DNA from: Austwickia chelonae NBRC 105200
Lineage (GTDB): Bacteria > Actinomycetota > Actinomycetes > Actinomycetales > Dermatophilaceae
Direction of reading: 5' to 3'
DNA: 64,000 nt
Assembly (NCBI RefSeq): GCF_000298175.1
Contig: NZ_BAGZ01000001.1
Coordinates: 62,001-126,000, forward strand
Shown: piece by piece, positions 38,096 to 48,480 of the stretch
Position numbering within the stretch: the stretch's first letter is position 1
Layout: each line of letters opens with the position of its first letter
Notes under the pieces: generated by a model
What the model was told of the DNA's origin: nothing
The model's input: the letters and a program-made list of their open reading frames with translations, nothing else
Database searches by the model: none
Made by a program: the position numbers and the translations under genes

Positions 38096-39895
38096 TCAGG
38101 CGCCTCGGACGTCGACGAGGACTTCCTCGACCAGGCGCTCCACGCCGACCTCTCTGCGTTCACCGGACCGACGGTCCTTAATCTCCGCAACGCCCTTCTC
38201 CAGGCCTCGACCCACCACCACGATGGTGGGCACACCGACCAGTTCTGCGTCCTTGAACTTCACACCGGGACTGACCTTGCGACGGTCGTCGAAGATCACG
38301 TCGAGGCCGGCCTGGGACATCTCGGCGACCAACTCAGCGGCCCGGGCGAAGACGGCGTCGTCCTTGCCGGTAGCGACGACATGCACCTCTGCAGGCGCCA
38401 GGGCACGCGGCCAGCACAGCCCTGCGTCGTCGACGCTGTTCTCCGCGACCGCAGCGACTGCACGGGAGACTCCGACCCCGTAAGACCCCATCGTGACAGT
38501 GACGAGTTTGCCGTTCTCGTCGAGGACCTTCAGCCCCAAGGCCTCGGCGTACTTGCGTCCGAGCTGGAAGATATGGCCCATCTCGATACCGCGGGCCGTG
38601 CGGAGCACGCCCTTTCCGTCCGGGCTGGGGTCGCCGTCCCGGACCTCAGCGGCCTGGACGATGCCGTCCGCATGGAAGTCACGGCCGAGGACCACATTGA
38701 TCGCGTGGTAGTCGGCTTTGTCGCCACCGGTGACCCAGGACGAGCCTTCGGCGACCGAGGGGTCCAGCAGGTATCGGATCCGCTGCGGGTCCTCGTCGGC
38801 CAGCCCAGGGTTGGGACCGAGCGGGTCCGGGCCGATGTACCCCTTGATCAGCGACGGGTAGGACGCGAAGTCAGCCTCGGTGAAGTCGTCGATCTCGTAG
38901 GGTGCGACCTGGGCTTCCAGGCGCTTCGGGTCGATCTGACGGTCCCCGGGCAGCCCGACGACCAACGGTGTCCTGGACCCGTCGCCGGACCTGAGCATCA
39001 CCACGACGTGCTTGAGGGTGTCCGCCGCCGTCCAGGCGCGACCGTCCGTACGCGGACGGTCGGCGTTGAGTCGTTCGACCAGGGCGTCGATCGTCGGGGA
39101 TTCCGGGGTGTGCACCAGCTCCCTGGCCGGGGTCGCAGCCACGGCCTCGGCAGGCATCGCCGGCGCCTGTGGGATCACGACAGCCTCGACATTCGCCGCA
39201 TACTCCGAGCCGTCGCAGCGTACGAAAGTGTCCTCGCCGTTCGGGTCGACGGCCAGGAACTCCTCGCTGGCCGAGCCGCCCATCGCTCCCGACATCGCCT
39301 GCACGATCACGTAGTCGAAGCCGAGCCGATCGAAGATGCGGATATAAGCGGCGCGGTGGGCGTCGTAGCTGGCCTGCAGGCCGGCGTCGTCGACATCGAA
39401 ACTGTAGGAGTCCTTCATGACGAACTCGCGTCCACGCAACAGCCCGGCGCGCGGGCGTGCCTCATCACGGTACTTGGTCTGGATCTGGTACAGGGAGAGC
39501 GGAAGGTCCTTGTAGGAGCTGTACAGATCCTTCACGGCGAGGGTGAACATCTCCTCGTGCGTGGGACCGAGCAGCATGTCCGCGTCCTTGCGGTCCTTGA
39601 CCCGGAAAAGGTTCTCCCCGTATTCGGTCCACCGGTTGGTGGCCTCATAGGGTTCCCGAGGAAGCAGCGCGGGGAAGAGGAGCTCCTGAGCTCCCATGGC
39701 GTCCATCTCCTCGCGGACGACCGTCTCGACCTTACGCAGCACCCGCAGTCCGAGAGGCAACCAGGTGTATACGCCCGGGGCCACCCTGCGGATATATCCG
39801 GCGCGGACGAGGAGGCGATGGCCAGGCAGTTCGGCGTCGGCCGGGTCTTCGCGCAAGGTCCGCAGGAACAAGGTGGACATGCGCAGGACGGTCAT
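38096..39895 (-). CDS. proS: Prolyl-tRNA synthetase
   Basis: ProRS charges tRNA-Pro with proline. The 599-residue protein is the long bacterial type with an editing insertion (INS): [20 protein letters not shown] (class II motif 1 area), [19 protein letters not shown] (motif 2), the insertion at about 220-400 and the anticodon-binding C-terminus. The frame is open 145 codons further upstream, but the ATG at 39895 has GAGGAGA just before it and gives the [16 protein letters not shown] start of the family. Confidence 0.96.
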   Translation of the reverse strand: MTVLRMSTLFLRTLREDPADAELPGHRLLVRAGYIRRVAPGVYTWLPLGLRVLRKVETVVREEMDAMGAQELLFPALLPREPYEATNRWTEYGENLFRVKDRKDADMLLGPTHEEMFTLAVKDLYSSYKDLPLSLYQIQTKYRDEARPRAGLLRGREFVMKDSYSFDVDDAGLQASYDAHRAAYIRIFDRLGFDYVIVQAMSGAMGGSASEEFLAVDPNGEDTFVRCDGSEYAANVEAVVIPQAPAMPAEAVAATPARELVHTPESPTIDALVERLNADRPRTDGRAWTAADTLKHVVVMLRSGDGSRTPLVVGLPGDRQIDPKRLEAQVAPYEIDDFTEADFASYPSLIKGYIGPDPLGPNPGLADEDPQRIRYLLDPSVAEGSSWVTGGDKADYHAINVVLGRDFHADGIVQAAEVRDGDPSPDGKGVLRTARGIEMGHIFQLGRKYAEALGLKVLDENGKLVTVTMGSYGVGVSRAVAAVAENSVDDAGLCWPRALAPAEVHVVATGKDDAVFARAAELVAEMSQAGLDVIFDDRRKVSPGVKFKDAELVGVPTIVVVGRGLEKGVAEIKDRRSGERREVGVERLVEEVLVDVRGA

Positions 39896-40015
39896 CGGTC
39901 TCTCCTCGGCTGATGGTGCGGCCCGGCCGGTGCGCGGGCACCCGGGCAGGGCTCGGCTGGTGACCGTCAGGATATCCCCCTGCCACGATGTCCCCGGCGC
40001 CTCGGTACGTTCGAT

Positions 40016-40040
40016 GTCCTCGCGAGGAAACCCCGAGGAC
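40016..40040 (-). terminator. Possible hairpin after the DUF4081 acetyltransferase gene
   Basis: A 7-bp stem (40016-40022 with 40034-40040) with an 11-base loop lies 16 bases after the stop at 40057. It may end the dxr-rseP-ispG-acetyltransferase transcript before proS. Confidence 0.4.
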
Positions 40041-40056
40041 GAGCCCGGCACCGTCG

Positions 40057-40905
40057 TCAGAAAAGGATGGTGGCGAACTCGCCGACCTGGCGGAAACCCA
40101 CTCTCGCGTAGGCGCGCAAGGCCGCTTTGTTGAAGTCGTTGACGTACAGGCTCACCCAGGGCGCCTCGGCCCGCGTCAGTTGCACGACCCTGGCCATCGC
40201 CGGCGCGGCCAGACCTTCTCCCCGCCGGTCCGGAGCCACCCACACCCCTTGGATCTGAGCCACCCCCAACCCGACCGAGCCGATATCCGCCTTGAAGACC
40301 ACCCGGCCGTCCTCGACGAGGACGAAGCAATGCTTCCGGACCACCAACCCCTGGACCGCGTACCGGTAGGCGGCTTCCCCGGCACGGTCCTGATAGGGCG
40401 GATAGCCGATCTCCTCGGTGAACATGGCCGCGGCGGCAGGGACCACCTCGGTCAGTTCTTCCAACCGAGCCGGCCGGACCCTCGTATCAGGTGCCATGCC
40501 GAGAGGGTCCTCAGGGCCGATCGCCAGCAAAGGTTGGTGCGGCCGGACGTCCAAGGGCTCCTGCCAACTGTGGGAAAGCCCTTCCCACAGCAAGGAGACC
40601 TGCGCGGACGGGCCGAAGACCGAGGAATACCGGTGCTGATGCCGCCGCAACCGGTCACCGAATGCTGCAGCATCCTGCGGGCCGCACTCCACAGGGATGA
40701 CATTCGCCGTGGCCCAGCACAGGGCTTCCAAACGTCCCCGGGGGTAATGCCCCAGCAGCGCGCCTCGGGCCCGATCCAGATTGACCTCGTCCATCCGCGC
40801 CGTGACATAACAATTCGCCAGAGGGTCTCGTCCACAGAGTTCCAGCGCAGCGGCCCGGTCGGACTCCCCGACCGGGCGCACACTACGGACAGCGAACGGC
40901 CTCAC
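40057..40905 (-). CDS. GNAT acetyltransferase with DUF4081 N-terminal domain (Rv2867c-like)
   Basis: The 282-residue protein pairs an N-terminal DUF4081 region ([20 protein letters not shown] near 20-40) with a C-terminal GNAT domain ([40 protein letters not shown]). It follows ispG in the same order as M. tuberculosis Rv2867c behind gcpE. Its substrate is not known. The start is uncertain: I used a GTG at 40905, 28 bases after the ispG stop; a frame open to 40989 would overlap ispG. Confidence 0.87.
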   Translation of the reverse strand: MRPFAVRSVRPVGESDRAAALELCGRDPLANCYVTARMDEVNLDRARGALLGHYPRGRLEALCWATANVIPVECGPQDAAAFGDRLRRHQHRYSSVFGPSAQVSLLWEGLSHSWQEPLDVRPHQPLLAIGPEDPLGMAPDTRVRPARLEELTEVVPAAAAMFTEEIGYPPYQDRAGEAAYRYAVQGLVVRKHCFVLVEDGRVVFKADIGSVGLGVAQIQGVWVAPDRRGEGLAAPAMARVVQLTRAEAPWVSLYVNDFNKAALRAYARVGFRQVGEFATILF

Positions 40906-40933
40906 TGGGCGTCCCGATCGCGGACTGTCACCG

Positions 40934-42097
40934 TCAACCTGCGACCGTGACCACAGGACCGTCGCCCTCGCCGTCACCGGCCGTCTCACCCATCTCCTCG
41001 GCGATGATCATGGCCTGCTCGATCAAGGTCTCCACGATCGCCGACTCGGGCACGGTCTTGATGACCTCGCCACGCACGAAGATCTGACCCTTCCCATTGC
41101 CCGAGGCCACTCCCAGGTCGGCTTCCCGCGCCTCACCTGGGCCATTGACGACACAGCCCATCACAGCGACCCGCAACGGAACGGTCATACCCTCCAGTCC
41201 CGCGGTGACCTGCTCGGCCAGGGTGTAGACGTCGACCTGCGCCCGTCCACAGCTCGGACAGGAGACGATCTCGAGCTTGCGCGGCTTCAGCCCCAACGAC
41301 TGGAGGATCTGGTTGCCGACCTTGACCTCCTCGACCGGCGGGGCCGACAGGGAGACACGGATGGTGTCCCCGATGCCCTGGGCGAGCAGATGCCCGAAGG
41401 CCACGGAGGACTTGATCGTGCCCTGGAAGGCCGGGCCGGCCTCGGTGACACCCAGGTGGAGCGGCCAGTCGCCCTTACTCGCCAGGAGCTCGTAGGCGCG
41501 GACCATCGTCACCACGTCGTGATGTTTCACGGAGATCTTGAAGTCGTGGAAACCGTGTTCCTCGAAAAGACTGGCTTCCCAGACCGCCGATTCGACCAGG
41601 GCCTCCGGTGTGGGCCCGCCGTACTTCGCATAGAGCCGCTTGTCGAGACTGCCCGCGTTGACGCCGATACGGATCGAGGTGCCGTGGTCCTTCGCAGCCT
41701 GCGCGATCTCCTTGACCTTGTCGTCGAACTGACGGATGTTCCCGGGATTCACCCGGACAGCTGCGCAGCCGGCCTCGATGGCAGCGAAGACGTACTTCGG
41801 TTGGAAGTGGATGTCCGCGATGACCGGGATCTGGCTCTTCTGGGCGATGGCCGGCAGAGCAGCGGCGTCGTCCTGGCTGGGACAGGCCACCCGGATGATG
41901 TCGCATCCCGACGCCGTCAATTCGGCGATCTGTTGAAGAGTGGCGTTGATGTCCGCGGTCACCGTGGTGGTCATCGACTGCACCGACACCGGGGCATCCC
42001 CACCGACGGCCGTCGAGCCGACCCGGATCTTGCGGGACTGACGACGCGGGTTCAACGTGGGCGCAGGCAAGGACGGAAAGCCCAGATCAACGGTCAT
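40934..42097 (-). CDS. ispG: 4-hydroxy-3-methylbut-2-enyl diphosphate synthase (GcpE)
   Basis: IspG is the iron-sulfur enzyme that makes HMBPP in the MEP isoprenoid pathway. The 387-residue protein has the TIM-barrel start [20 protein letters not shown] and the two cysteine blocks [13 protein letters not shown] and [18 protein letters not shown] that hold the [4Fe-4S] cluster. It lies in the dxr-rseP-ispG cluster, so two steps of the pathway are encoded together with a protease. Confidence 0.97.
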   Translation of the reverse strand: MTVDLGFPSLPAPTLNPRRQSRKIRVGSTAVGGDAPVSVQSMTTTVTADINATLQQIAELTASGCDIIRVACPSQDDAAALPAIAQKSQIPVIADIHFQPKYVFAAIEAGCAAVRVNPGNIRQFDDKVKEIAQAAKDHGTSIRIGVNAGSLDKRLYAKYGGPTPEALVESAVWEASLFEEHGFHDFKISVKHHDVVTMVRAYELLASKGDWPLHLGVTEAGPAFQGTIKSSVAFGHLLAQGIGDTIRVSLSAPPVEEVKVGNQILQSLGLKPRKLEIVSCPSCGRAQVDVYTLAEQVTAGLEGMTVPLRVAVMGCVVNGPGEAREADLGVASGNGKGQIFVRGEVIKTVPESAIVETLIEQAMIIAEEMGETAGDGEGDGPVVTVAG

Positions 42098-42157
42098 GCG
42101 TCCAGTATTCCAGGCAGTAGACAGTGGTCGCGCCCCTGCGACGATCCGCAGGACATC

Positions 42158-43516
42158 TCAGAGTTTCACCGGCTTGACCAGATCCGCGTAGATCAACAAC
42201 ACCGACATGCCGATGAGCAGGATCGATACCGCATACGCGATAGGTAGTCCCTTCGCGACATCGACATAACCGGGGTCCGGGGCCCCCCGCAGACGAGCGA
42301 TCTGCCGCCGCAAGCCCTCCCAGAGCGCACCGATGACATGCCCACCGTCCAGCGGCATCAACGGAATCAGATTGAACACGAAAAGAGCGATATTCAACCC
42401 GGCCAGAAGCATCGCGAGGATGACCACCAGATCACCGATCCCGGCGAGCTTGACCCCCATGAACTCCATGGTGCTCGCCACATCCCCGGCGACCCGGCCC
42501 ACCCCGACCACCGACATCGGACTGTCGGTCGAACGTTCCGCCGAACCGAAAGCCGCATCCCAGATACCGACGAGCTTCTCCGGAAGACGCAGGATCACCC
42601 CGCCGGTCTGCACCACGCCCTGGGCGACCAGGCCGGGCACCACCGTCGGCGACTGCTGTTCCAACCGGGTGTTCTGCCCGGTCGAGGTCCCGATATATCC
42701 GGCCTCGGTCAGCACGAAGGAACCGTCGGCCTTACGCCGCGGCTCTCCCTTCTCGTCGTACTCGGGCAGGGAATTACGGATGGGGGTGACATTCAGGGTG
42801 ACCCGCTGATCGCCACGCTGCACGACCACCGGGGTCGGTTGGTCGATCCGGGGGCGTACCAGCTTGCTGACATCGGAGGAGGAGCGGACCGGTGCACCGT
42901 CGATCTCGACGATGACGTCCTCGGCCCTCATCCCGGCGGCTGCGGCCGGTGACTTACGGTCGCTGTCCTGGCAGGTTCCCCGGTCCTTGCTCTGTGTGAC
43001 CGGTTTGACACAAGCCACGACACCTTTGACCTTCGCCCCGTCGACCGGCACGTGCTGTCCGTGCAGGGTGACGATCCCGCCCATGAGCACGGTGGCGATG
43101 AGCAGGTTCATGAACGGCCCGCCGAGCATGACGGCGAGTTTGCGTGAGGTACGCAGCTTGTAGAAGACCCGGTCCTCATCACCGGGACGCACCTCCTGGG
43201 CCGACTGGGCACGCGCGTCCTCGACCAAAGCCGACCAACGTCCGGTGCTGGATCCACGGAGTGTGCCCTCCGGGTCGCCCGGCTTGGGCGGGAACATCCC
43301 GATCATGCGGACATATCCGCCCAGGGGGATCGCCTTGATCCCGTACTGGGTCTCCCCGATCTGTCGGCTCCACAAGGTCGGCCCGAACCCGATCATGTAC
43401 TGCGGGCACTTCACTCCGGAGAGTTTCGCCGGCACCAGATGTCCGATTTCGTGCAGCGCGATGGACACACCGATCCCGAGAGCGATCAGCGCGACACCGA
43501 GGAGATACATCAGCAC
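42158..43516 (-). CDS. rseP: Site-2 intramembrane metalloprotease (RseP/Rip1 family)
   Basis: These zinc proteases cut membrane-bound anti-sigma factors and other targets inside the bilayer. The 452-residue protein has the active-site HEIGH in ALGIGVSIALHEIGHLVPAK near residue 20, a PDZ domain in the middle (AGMRADVIVEIDGAPVRSS region), and the second zinc motif NLIPLMPLDGGHV in the third membrane helix. A GTG at 43516 nine bases after GGAAAGG was preferred to the ATG two codons later. It is 17 bases after dxr. Confidence 0.93.
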   Translation of the reverse strand: MLMYLLGVALIALGIGVSIALHEIGHLVPAKLSGVKCPQYMIGFGPTLWSRQIGETQYGIKAIPLGGYVRMIGMFPPKPGDPEGTLRGSSTGRWSALVEDARAQSAQEVRPGDEDRVFYKLRTSRKLAVMLGGPFMNLLIATVLMGGIVTLHGQHVPVDGAKVKGVVACVKPVTQSKDRGTCQDSDRKSPAAAAGMRAEDVIVEIDGAPVRSSSDVSKLVRPRIDQPTPVVVQRGDQRVTLNVTPIRNSLPEYDEKGEPRRKADGSFVLTEAGYIGTSTGQNTRLEQQSPTVVPGLVAQGVVQTGGVILRLPEKLVGIWDAAFGSAERSTDSPMSVVGVGRVAGDVASTMEFMGVKLAGIGDLVVILAMLLAGLNIALFVFNLIPLMPLDGGHVIGALWEGLRRQIARLRGAPDPGYVDVAKGLPIAYAVSILLIGMSVLLIYADLVKPVKL

Positions 43517-43533
43517 GTGGGAGAACCTTTCCG

Positions 43534-44775
43534 TCAGCGGGTCCCGAGCACCTGGTGGGCACGGTGTCGGGCCCACCGTTCAGCCGACAACACCTGCTCA
43601 ACGTCGAATGTCGGGCTTTCACTCCCGTTGCCTGTTCCGGAACTCCCCGCCAGCGGGTTCTCCGGGTGCCCGGCCCACTCCTCGACGACCTGATCGACCG
43701 TGTCGACGATGGCGGTGAACCGGATGCGTCCTTCGTGGAAGGCGTCGACACATTCCTCGTTGGCCGCGTTGTAGACAGCGGGGAAGGTTCCGCCGGCCTC
43801 ACCGCACCGCCGAGCCAGTCGCACGGCCGGGAAGGCCTCGTCGTCCAGCGGGAAGAACTCCCACTGCTGAGCTCTGGTCCAGTCGCAGGCCGGGCCGGCG
43901 TCGACGACCCGGTCCGGCCACCCCAAGCCCAGGGCGATCGGGATGAGCATCGACGGAGGACCGGCCTGGGCCAGGGTCGACCCGTCGGTGAACTCCACCA
44001 TGGAATGCACCACGGACTGAGGGTGCACGACCACGTCGATGGCCGAGAAGGGGATGTCGAAGAGCAGATGGGCTTCGATGACCTCGAGACCTTTGTTGAC
44101 CAGGGTCGCCGAGTTGGTAGTGACGACGCGGCCCATGTCCCAGGTCGGATGGGCCAGCGCCTGGCCGGGCGTCACCTCGCGGAGCTGGTCCCTGGTCAGG
44201 CCACGGAAAGGCCCCCCACTGGCGGTGACGACGAGACGCCGGACCTCCCGGGACGCCCCGCCGCGCAGACACTGGGCGATCGCAGAGTGTTCGGAGTCGA
44301 CCGGGACGATCTGGCCGGGGCGCGCCGCGGCCTTGACGATCGGGCCGCCGACGATCAAGGACTCCTTGTTCGCCAGAGCCAGCGTCGAACCGGCACGCAG
44401 GGCCGCCAGCGTCGGCATCAGGCCGATCGAACCGGTGATCCCGTTCAGGACGACATCGGCAGGTGTTCCCGCGATCTCGGTGGACGCTCTGTCGCCGACG
44501 ATCAGCTCAGGCCGATAGTCCGACACCCCTCGGGCTTGTGCTTCGGTCTCCACTGCCGCCCGGAGTTCTTCCGCGGTCCCTCGCGACACACCGACGGCTG
44601 CTGCCCGGAAGGCCACCGCCTGCCGGGCCAGCAGCCCGAGGTCGCGGCCTCCTGCGCTGAGCGCGACGACCCGGAAACGATCCGGGTTGCGTCCGATGAC
44701 GTCCAAGGCCTGGGTGCCGATAGAACCGGTCGAGCCCAGGATGACGACGTCCCGGGGGTTGCTCTGCATGCTCAC
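43534..44775 (-). CDS. dxr: 1-deoxy-D-xylulose 5-phosphate reductoisomerase
   Basis: Dxr makes 2-C-methyl-erythritol 4-phosphate, the first committed step of the MEP pathway. The 413-residue protein has the NADPH fold start [29 protein letters not shown], and [13 protein letters not shown] with the metal-binding residues. The GTG at 44775 lies nine bases after GGGGGAG; the ATG at 44769 is an alternative. It begins the dxr-rseP-ispG cluster. Confidence 0.96.
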   Translation of the reverse strand: MSMQSNPRDVVILGSTGSIGTQALDVIGRNPDRFRVVALSAGGRDLGLLARQAVAFRAAAVGVSRGTAEELRAAVETEAQARGVSDYRPELIVGDRASTEIAGTPADVVLNGITGSIGLMPTLAALRAGSTLALANKESLIVGGPIVKAAARPGQIVPVDSEHSAIAQCLRGGASREVRRLVVTASGGPFRGLTRDQLREVTPGQALAHPTWDMGRVVTTNSATLVNKGLEVIEAHLLFDIPFSAIDVVVHPQSVVHSMVEFTDGSTLAQAGPPSMLIPIALGLGWPDRVVDAGPACDWTRAQQWEFFPLDDEAFPAVRLARRCGEAGGTFPAVYNAANEECVDAFHEGRIRFTAIVDTVDQVVEEWAGHPENPLAGSSGTGNGSESPTFDVEQVLSAERWARHRAHQVLGTR

Positions 44776-44879
44776 CGGGCAATTCTCCCCCACCGGGCAG
44801 GACACCGGTCATCGGCCCACGCCCGGGAGGGGCGATGCCTTCCGCACCGGCGTGTCCGGCCGAAGACCGGCCAGTGCTC

Positions 44880-46346
44880 TCAGCGGGGGATGCCCAGGTA
44901 GGTCGTCTCCAGGAATTCCTCGATCCCCTCCGCCCCGCCTTCTCGGCCCAGCCCGGACTGTTTCACCCCGCCGAAGGGCGCCGCCGGGTTGGAGACCACG
45001 CCCGAGTTCACACCGACCATGCCGTATTCCAAGGCTTCTCCCATCCTGAGGGCCCGGGCCAGGTCGGTGGTGAAGACATAGCTCATCAGGCCGTAGTCGG
45101 AGTCATTCGCCAACCGGACGGCTTCTGCCTCGGTCTCGAAGGGCACCAGGGGCGCGACCGGGCCGAAGATCTCCTCCCGGCATACCCTGGCCTGCGGGGA
45201 GACCTCGGCGAGGACTGTCGGCGGGTAGAAATGTCCGGGGCCGGGCAGCGGTTCTCCTCCGCAGAGCAAGCGGGCGCCGTCGGCGAGCGCGTCCTGGACG
45301 AGACGGTGCACCCGGTCCCGGGCGGCTGCGTCGATGAGCGGTCCGACCTGGTTGTCCTCCACCGTGCCTGGCCCCACGGTCATCGCGGACATCTTGCAGC
45401 TCAGCCGGTCCGCGAACTCGTCCATCACCGCCCGGTGCACGTAGAGGCGGTTGGCTGCGGTGCAGGCTTCGCCGATGTTGCGCATCTTCGCCAGGACGGT
45501 CTGTTCGACGGCCTGGTCCAGGTCGGCGTCCTCGAAGACGATCAGGGGCGCATTGCCGCCCAGCTCCATGGAGACGCGCAGGACGTTCTGTCCGCTCTGC
45601 TCGATCAGGCGCCGTCCGACTTCGGTGGATCCGGTGAAGGTGATCTTGCGTAGGCGTGGGTCGGCCATCAGCTCCGGGACGATCTGCGCGGTCGACGAAC
45701 TGGGGATCACGTTGACCACCCCGGCCGGGACCCCCACGTCGTGCAGGATCTGTGCGAGGGCCAGCATGGTCAGCGGAGTCTGTGATGCGGGTTTGACGAT
45801 GCAGGTGCAGCCTGCGGCGAGCGCAGGTCCGATCTTGCGGGTGCCCATGGCCAGGGGGAAGTTCCACGGGGTGATCATGAGGGTGGGGCCGACGGCTTTC
45901 TTCATGGTCAGCAGGTGGGAGCCGCCTGCGGGTGCGGTGGTGTAGCTTCCGCGAATGCGTACGGCCTCTTCGGCGAACCAGCGGAAGAACTCGGCCCCGT
46001 AGGCGACCTCGCCGCGCGACTCGGCCAACGGTTTTCCCATTTCCAAGGTCATCAGCGTGGCGAGAAGCTCGGCGCGGTCGTGGATGAGTTCGTAGGCCGA
46101 GCGGAGGAGTTCACCTCGTTCCCGGGGAGGGGTGGATGCCCATCGGGGCTGGGCTGCACAGGCGGCGTCCAGAGCCGATTTCGCGTCGTCGGTGGTGGCG
46201 TCGGCGACCTGTGCGAGGATCCGGCCGTCGGCGGGGTCGTCGACGTCGATGGTGCCCCGGGAGGATCCGGGCCGGAAGTGTCCTCCGATGTAGAGCTCGG
46301 TCGGGCAGGGGGGCAGGGGAACCGTGTGCTGGGCGGCATCTGTCAT
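44880..46346 (-). CDS. gabD: Succinate-semialdehyde dehydrogenase (NAD(P)-dependent)
   Basis: The 488-residue protein is an aldehyde dehydrogenase with the cofactor motif FTGSTEVGRRLIEQSG, the catalytic Glu in VSMELGGNAPLIVF and the catalytic Cys295 in NIGEACTAANR. The SSADH class fits the KVGPTLMITPWNFPLAMGTR-type and NSGVVSNPAAPFGGVKQSG stretches, so it probably oxidises succinate semialdehyde to succinate, as in GABA breakdown; other small aldehydes are possible. It is beside the polyamine importer region (after one small gene), and polyamine breakdown can yield GABA, which makes a link likely but unproven. Confidence 0.9.
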   Translation of the reverse strand: MTDAAQHTVPLPPCPTELYIGGHFRPGSSRGTIDVDDPADGRILAQVADATTDDAKSALDAACAAQPRWASTPPRERGELLRSAYELIHDRAELLATLMTLEMGKPLAESRGEVAYGAEFFRWFAEEAVRIRGSYTTAPAGGSHLLTMKKAVGPTLMITPWNFPLAMGTRKIGPALAAGCTCIVKPASQTPLTMLALAQILHDVGVPAGVVNVIPSSSTAQIVPELMADPRLRKITFTGSTEVGRRLIEQSGQNVLRVSMELGGNAPLIVFEDADLDQAVEQTVLAKMRNIGEACTAANRLYVHRAVMDEFADRLSCKMSAMTVGPGTVEDNQVGPLIDAAARDRVHRLVQDALADGARLLCGGEPLPGPGHFYPPTVLAEVSPQARVCREEIFGPVAPLVPFETEAEAVRLANDSDYGLMSYVFTTDLARALRMGEALEYGMVGVNSGVVSNPAAPFGGVKQSGLGREGGAEGIEEFLETTYLGIPR

Positions 46347-46436
46347 AGCCCCATATTGGTCTTCCGGAGAGCCCTTCGCTCGCCCCCTGCCGGGGTACGG
46401 TGGGCGTTGTGGGGCCTTGGGAAACGGAGGTTTCCG

Positions 46437-46532
46437 ATGTTCATGAATTTTCGGGCATGGACGACGTCCCGCGTATCGAGGCGTTGTCCAGGGCGGTCGC
46501 CTCTTCCCTCGGAGCAGAAGGACACGGCATGA
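46437..46532 (+). CDS. Possible 31-residue leader peptide coupled to the small protein gene
   Basis: An ATG at 46437 follows a CGGAGG with six bases spacing and opens a 31-codon frame (MFMNFRAWTTSRVSR...) whose TGA overlaps the next gene's ATG (ATGA at 46529-46532). The Shine-Dalgarno sits in the loop and 3' arm of a 6-bp hairpin (46420-46425 with 46430-46435). It matches nothing I know and could be a regulatory peptide or chance. Confidence 0.4.
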   Translation: MFMNFRAWTTSRVSRRCPGRSPLPSEQKDTA

Positions 46533-46708
46533 GCAGGGACGGACTGAGCATCGGTTACCGCGTCGGGTGGCGGCTGAGGAAACTGGCGATGACCTTCTTC
46601 GGACCGGCGCAGCTCAACAGCGATCAGGATCCGATGGCCAAGTTGCAGGCCGAGCGGGAGGCCAAGATCGCTGAGGCGAGGGCGAAACGGGCCTCCTCCG
46701 GTTCCTGA
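46529..46708 (+). CDS. Small basic protein of unknown function (59 residues)
   Basis: The protein is MSRDGLSIGYRVGWRLRKLA followed by MTFFGPAQLNSDQDPMAKLQ and a helical charged end (AEREAKIAEARAKRASSGS). It has an amphipathic, Arg-rich start with a weak hydrophobic stretch and no signal peptide. Short proteins of this layout with FxGPAQ, as far as I recall, are found in related actinobacteria, which supports it as real. AGAAGGA lies seven bases before the ATG. The frame stays open upstream, so a longer N-terminus is possible. No function can be proposed. Confidence 0.62.
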   Translation: MSRDGLSIGYRVGWRLRKLAMTFFGPAQLNSDQDPMAKLQAEREAKIAEARAKRASSGS

Positions 46709-46752
46709 TCCGTCGGGTCCGAGTCGGGGCTTGCACGGCTCGTGGGGTGTGG

Positions 46753-46771
46753 CCGGGAGGGTGTTTCCCGG
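46753..46771. terminator. Short hairpin between the small gene and potC
   Basis: A 6-bp stem (46753-46758 with 46766-46771) followed by TT lies between two convergent stop codons. It may end either transcript. Confidence 0.45.
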
Positions 46772-46792
46772 TTGGTCGGGAGCGAGCCTGGG

Positions 46793-47629
46793 TCAGCGGA
46801 CTGTTCTGCGCCGTCGGCGTAGCCAGCTCGCTGCGGTGAAGGCCAGCGCTGCTGACAGTCCCAGGAGAGCGAGTCCGACACCGATCACGTTGGCTTGTGC
46901 CGGTATTCCACGCAGTGCGGTGACATAGACATAACGGGGGAAGGTCATGGCGTCACCGCCGACGAAGGTGGCCAGGACGACATCGTCCATGCTGATCGCG
47001 AAGGCCAGCAGTGCAGCTCCGACGATCCCGGGAGCGGCCAGGGGCAAGGTCACGTGACGGAAGGTCGCGAAGGTACCCGCGTAGAGGTCCGCGGCGGCTT
47101 CGGCCAGACGCGGATCCAGGCTTTCCAGCCGGGATCTGACCGCCACCACCACGAAGGACAAGGCCAGCATGACGTGCGCGGCGATGATCGCGGTCTCCCC
47201 GAGTCGGAGGCCCACGGCGGAGAGGCCCTGGACGAACAGGGTCAGCAGCCCCGCGCCCAGGACGACGTCGGGAGTGTCCATCGGCAGCAGCAGCAGGACC
47301 TCCAGTGCTCCGCGACCGCGGAGCCTGGTGCGGACCAGGGCGACCGCCATGAGGGTGCCCAGGACAGTGGCGATGACGGTGGAGATCAGTCCGACGCGCA
47401 GGCTCGTGGCGAGGGCGTCACAGATCCCCGCTGCTCCGCAGGGATCGGCCCAGTGCGCGAGGGTGGGTGACCCCTCGGGGTTCCAGACCAGGTTGCTGCG
47501 ATGGTAGGCGTTGAAGGAGAAGACGGCGGTGTAGACGACGGGGATGCACAACAGGAGCATCACCGTCCCGGCGGCGAACCACACGGCGTGGTCACCGAAC
47601 CAGCCGACGGTCTTCCTCAGGGATTTCAT
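46793..47629 (-). CDS. potC: Polyamine ABC transporter permease PotC
   Basis: One of two membrane subunits of a spermidine/putrescine importer. The 278-residue protein has six membrane helices and the permease loop LEVLLLLPMDTPDVVLGAGL and EAAADLYAGTFATFRHVTLP (the EAA motif that docks to the ATPase). Its ATG overlaps the potB stop (ATGA). It is the last gene of the potD-potA-potB-potC unit in transcription order. Confidence 0.92.
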   Translation of the reverse strand: MKSLRKTVGWFGDHAVWFAAGTVMLLLCIPVVYTAVFSFNAYHRSNLVWNPEGSPTLAHWADPCGAAGICDALATSLRVGLISTVIATVLGTLMAVALVRTRLRGRGALEVLLLLPMDTPDVVLGAGLLTLFVQGLSAVGLRLGETAIIAAHVMLALSFVVVAVRSRLESLDPRLAEAAADLYAGTFATFRHVTLPLAAPGIVGAALLAFAISMDDVVLATFVGGDAMTFPRYVYVTALRGIPAQANVIGVGLALLGLSAALAFTAASWLRRRRRTVR

Positions 47630-48480
47630 GTCAGCTCCCGGGTGCCGAACCGTCGCAGATAGGCGGTGATCAGGACGAGGACCCCGACCAGCAGGATCAT
47701 CGATGTCGCGGCAGCGACCGGGTAGCCCCCGACGACCCTGAGCATCTGTGATTCGACGGCGTTCCCAGCCATCTTCGTGCTCTCCGCACCGAGCAGTTCG
47801 GCGTTGACGTAGTCCCCCAGCGCGGGGATGAAGGTGAGCAGGACACCTGCGGTGATGCCCGGCGTGGCCAAGGGCAGAGTGACTCGGACCAGGGTGGAAA
47901 GATGTCCGCCGTACAGGTCGTGCGAGGCCTCCAGGAGCCGCGGGTCGAGACGTTCGAGTGCGGCGTAGAGAGGGACGACCATGAAGGGCAGGTAGTTGTA
48001 GGCCAGCCCGGCGACGACCGCGACCGAGGTCTCGGTGAGATGGCCTTCCGGAAGCAGCCCCAGCGCACCCACGGCCTTGGCCACCGGCGCTTCGTCGGAC
48101 AGAATCTGTCGCCAGGCCAGTGTCCTGAGCAGGAAAGCCACCAGGAAAGGCGCGAAGGTCACCACCAGGAGGAGTGGACGCCACCGGCCGGCCCGAAAGG
48201 CCAGGACGTAGGCGATGGGCAGGGCGAGCAGAAAGGCCAGGACGGTCGCTGCTCCGGCGTAGAACGTCGAGCGCCCCAGATGTCCGGCGAACTGGCCCCA
48301 GGCCTCGACGTAGTTCCCGACATTGACATCTCGGTAGTAATAGCCGGGATGTCCGGGATAGGCCGACTGCAGGCTCACCGAGCCGAGCTGCACCAGGGGG
48401 AAGACGAAGAAGACCGCCAGCCACAGCAGCCCGGGCAGGAGCAGGATCCACCCCGGCCAGAGCGACCGTAACGCCCTCAC
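47626..48480 (-). CDS. potB: Polyamine ABC transporter permease PotB
   Basis: The partner permease. The 284-residue protein has six membrane helices and the EAA-type loop EASHDLYGGHLSTLVRVTLP. It starts with a GTG overlapping the potA stop (GTGA) and overlaps potC at its own end, so translation is coupled along the operon. Confidence 0.92.
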   Translation of the reverse strand: MRALRSLWPGWILLLPGLLWLAVFFVFPLVQLGSVSLQSAYPGHPGYYYRDVNVGNYVEAWGQFAGHLGRSTFYAGAATVLAFLLALPIAYVLAFRAGRWRPLLLVVTFAPFLVAFLLRTLAWRQILSDEAPVAKAVGALGLLPEGHLTETSVAVVAGLAYNYLPFMVVPLYAALERLDPRLLEASHDLYGGHLSTLVRVTLPLATPGITAGVLLTFIPALGDYVNAELLGAESTKMAGNAVESQMLRVVGGYPVAAATSMILLVGVLVLITAYLRRFGTRELT

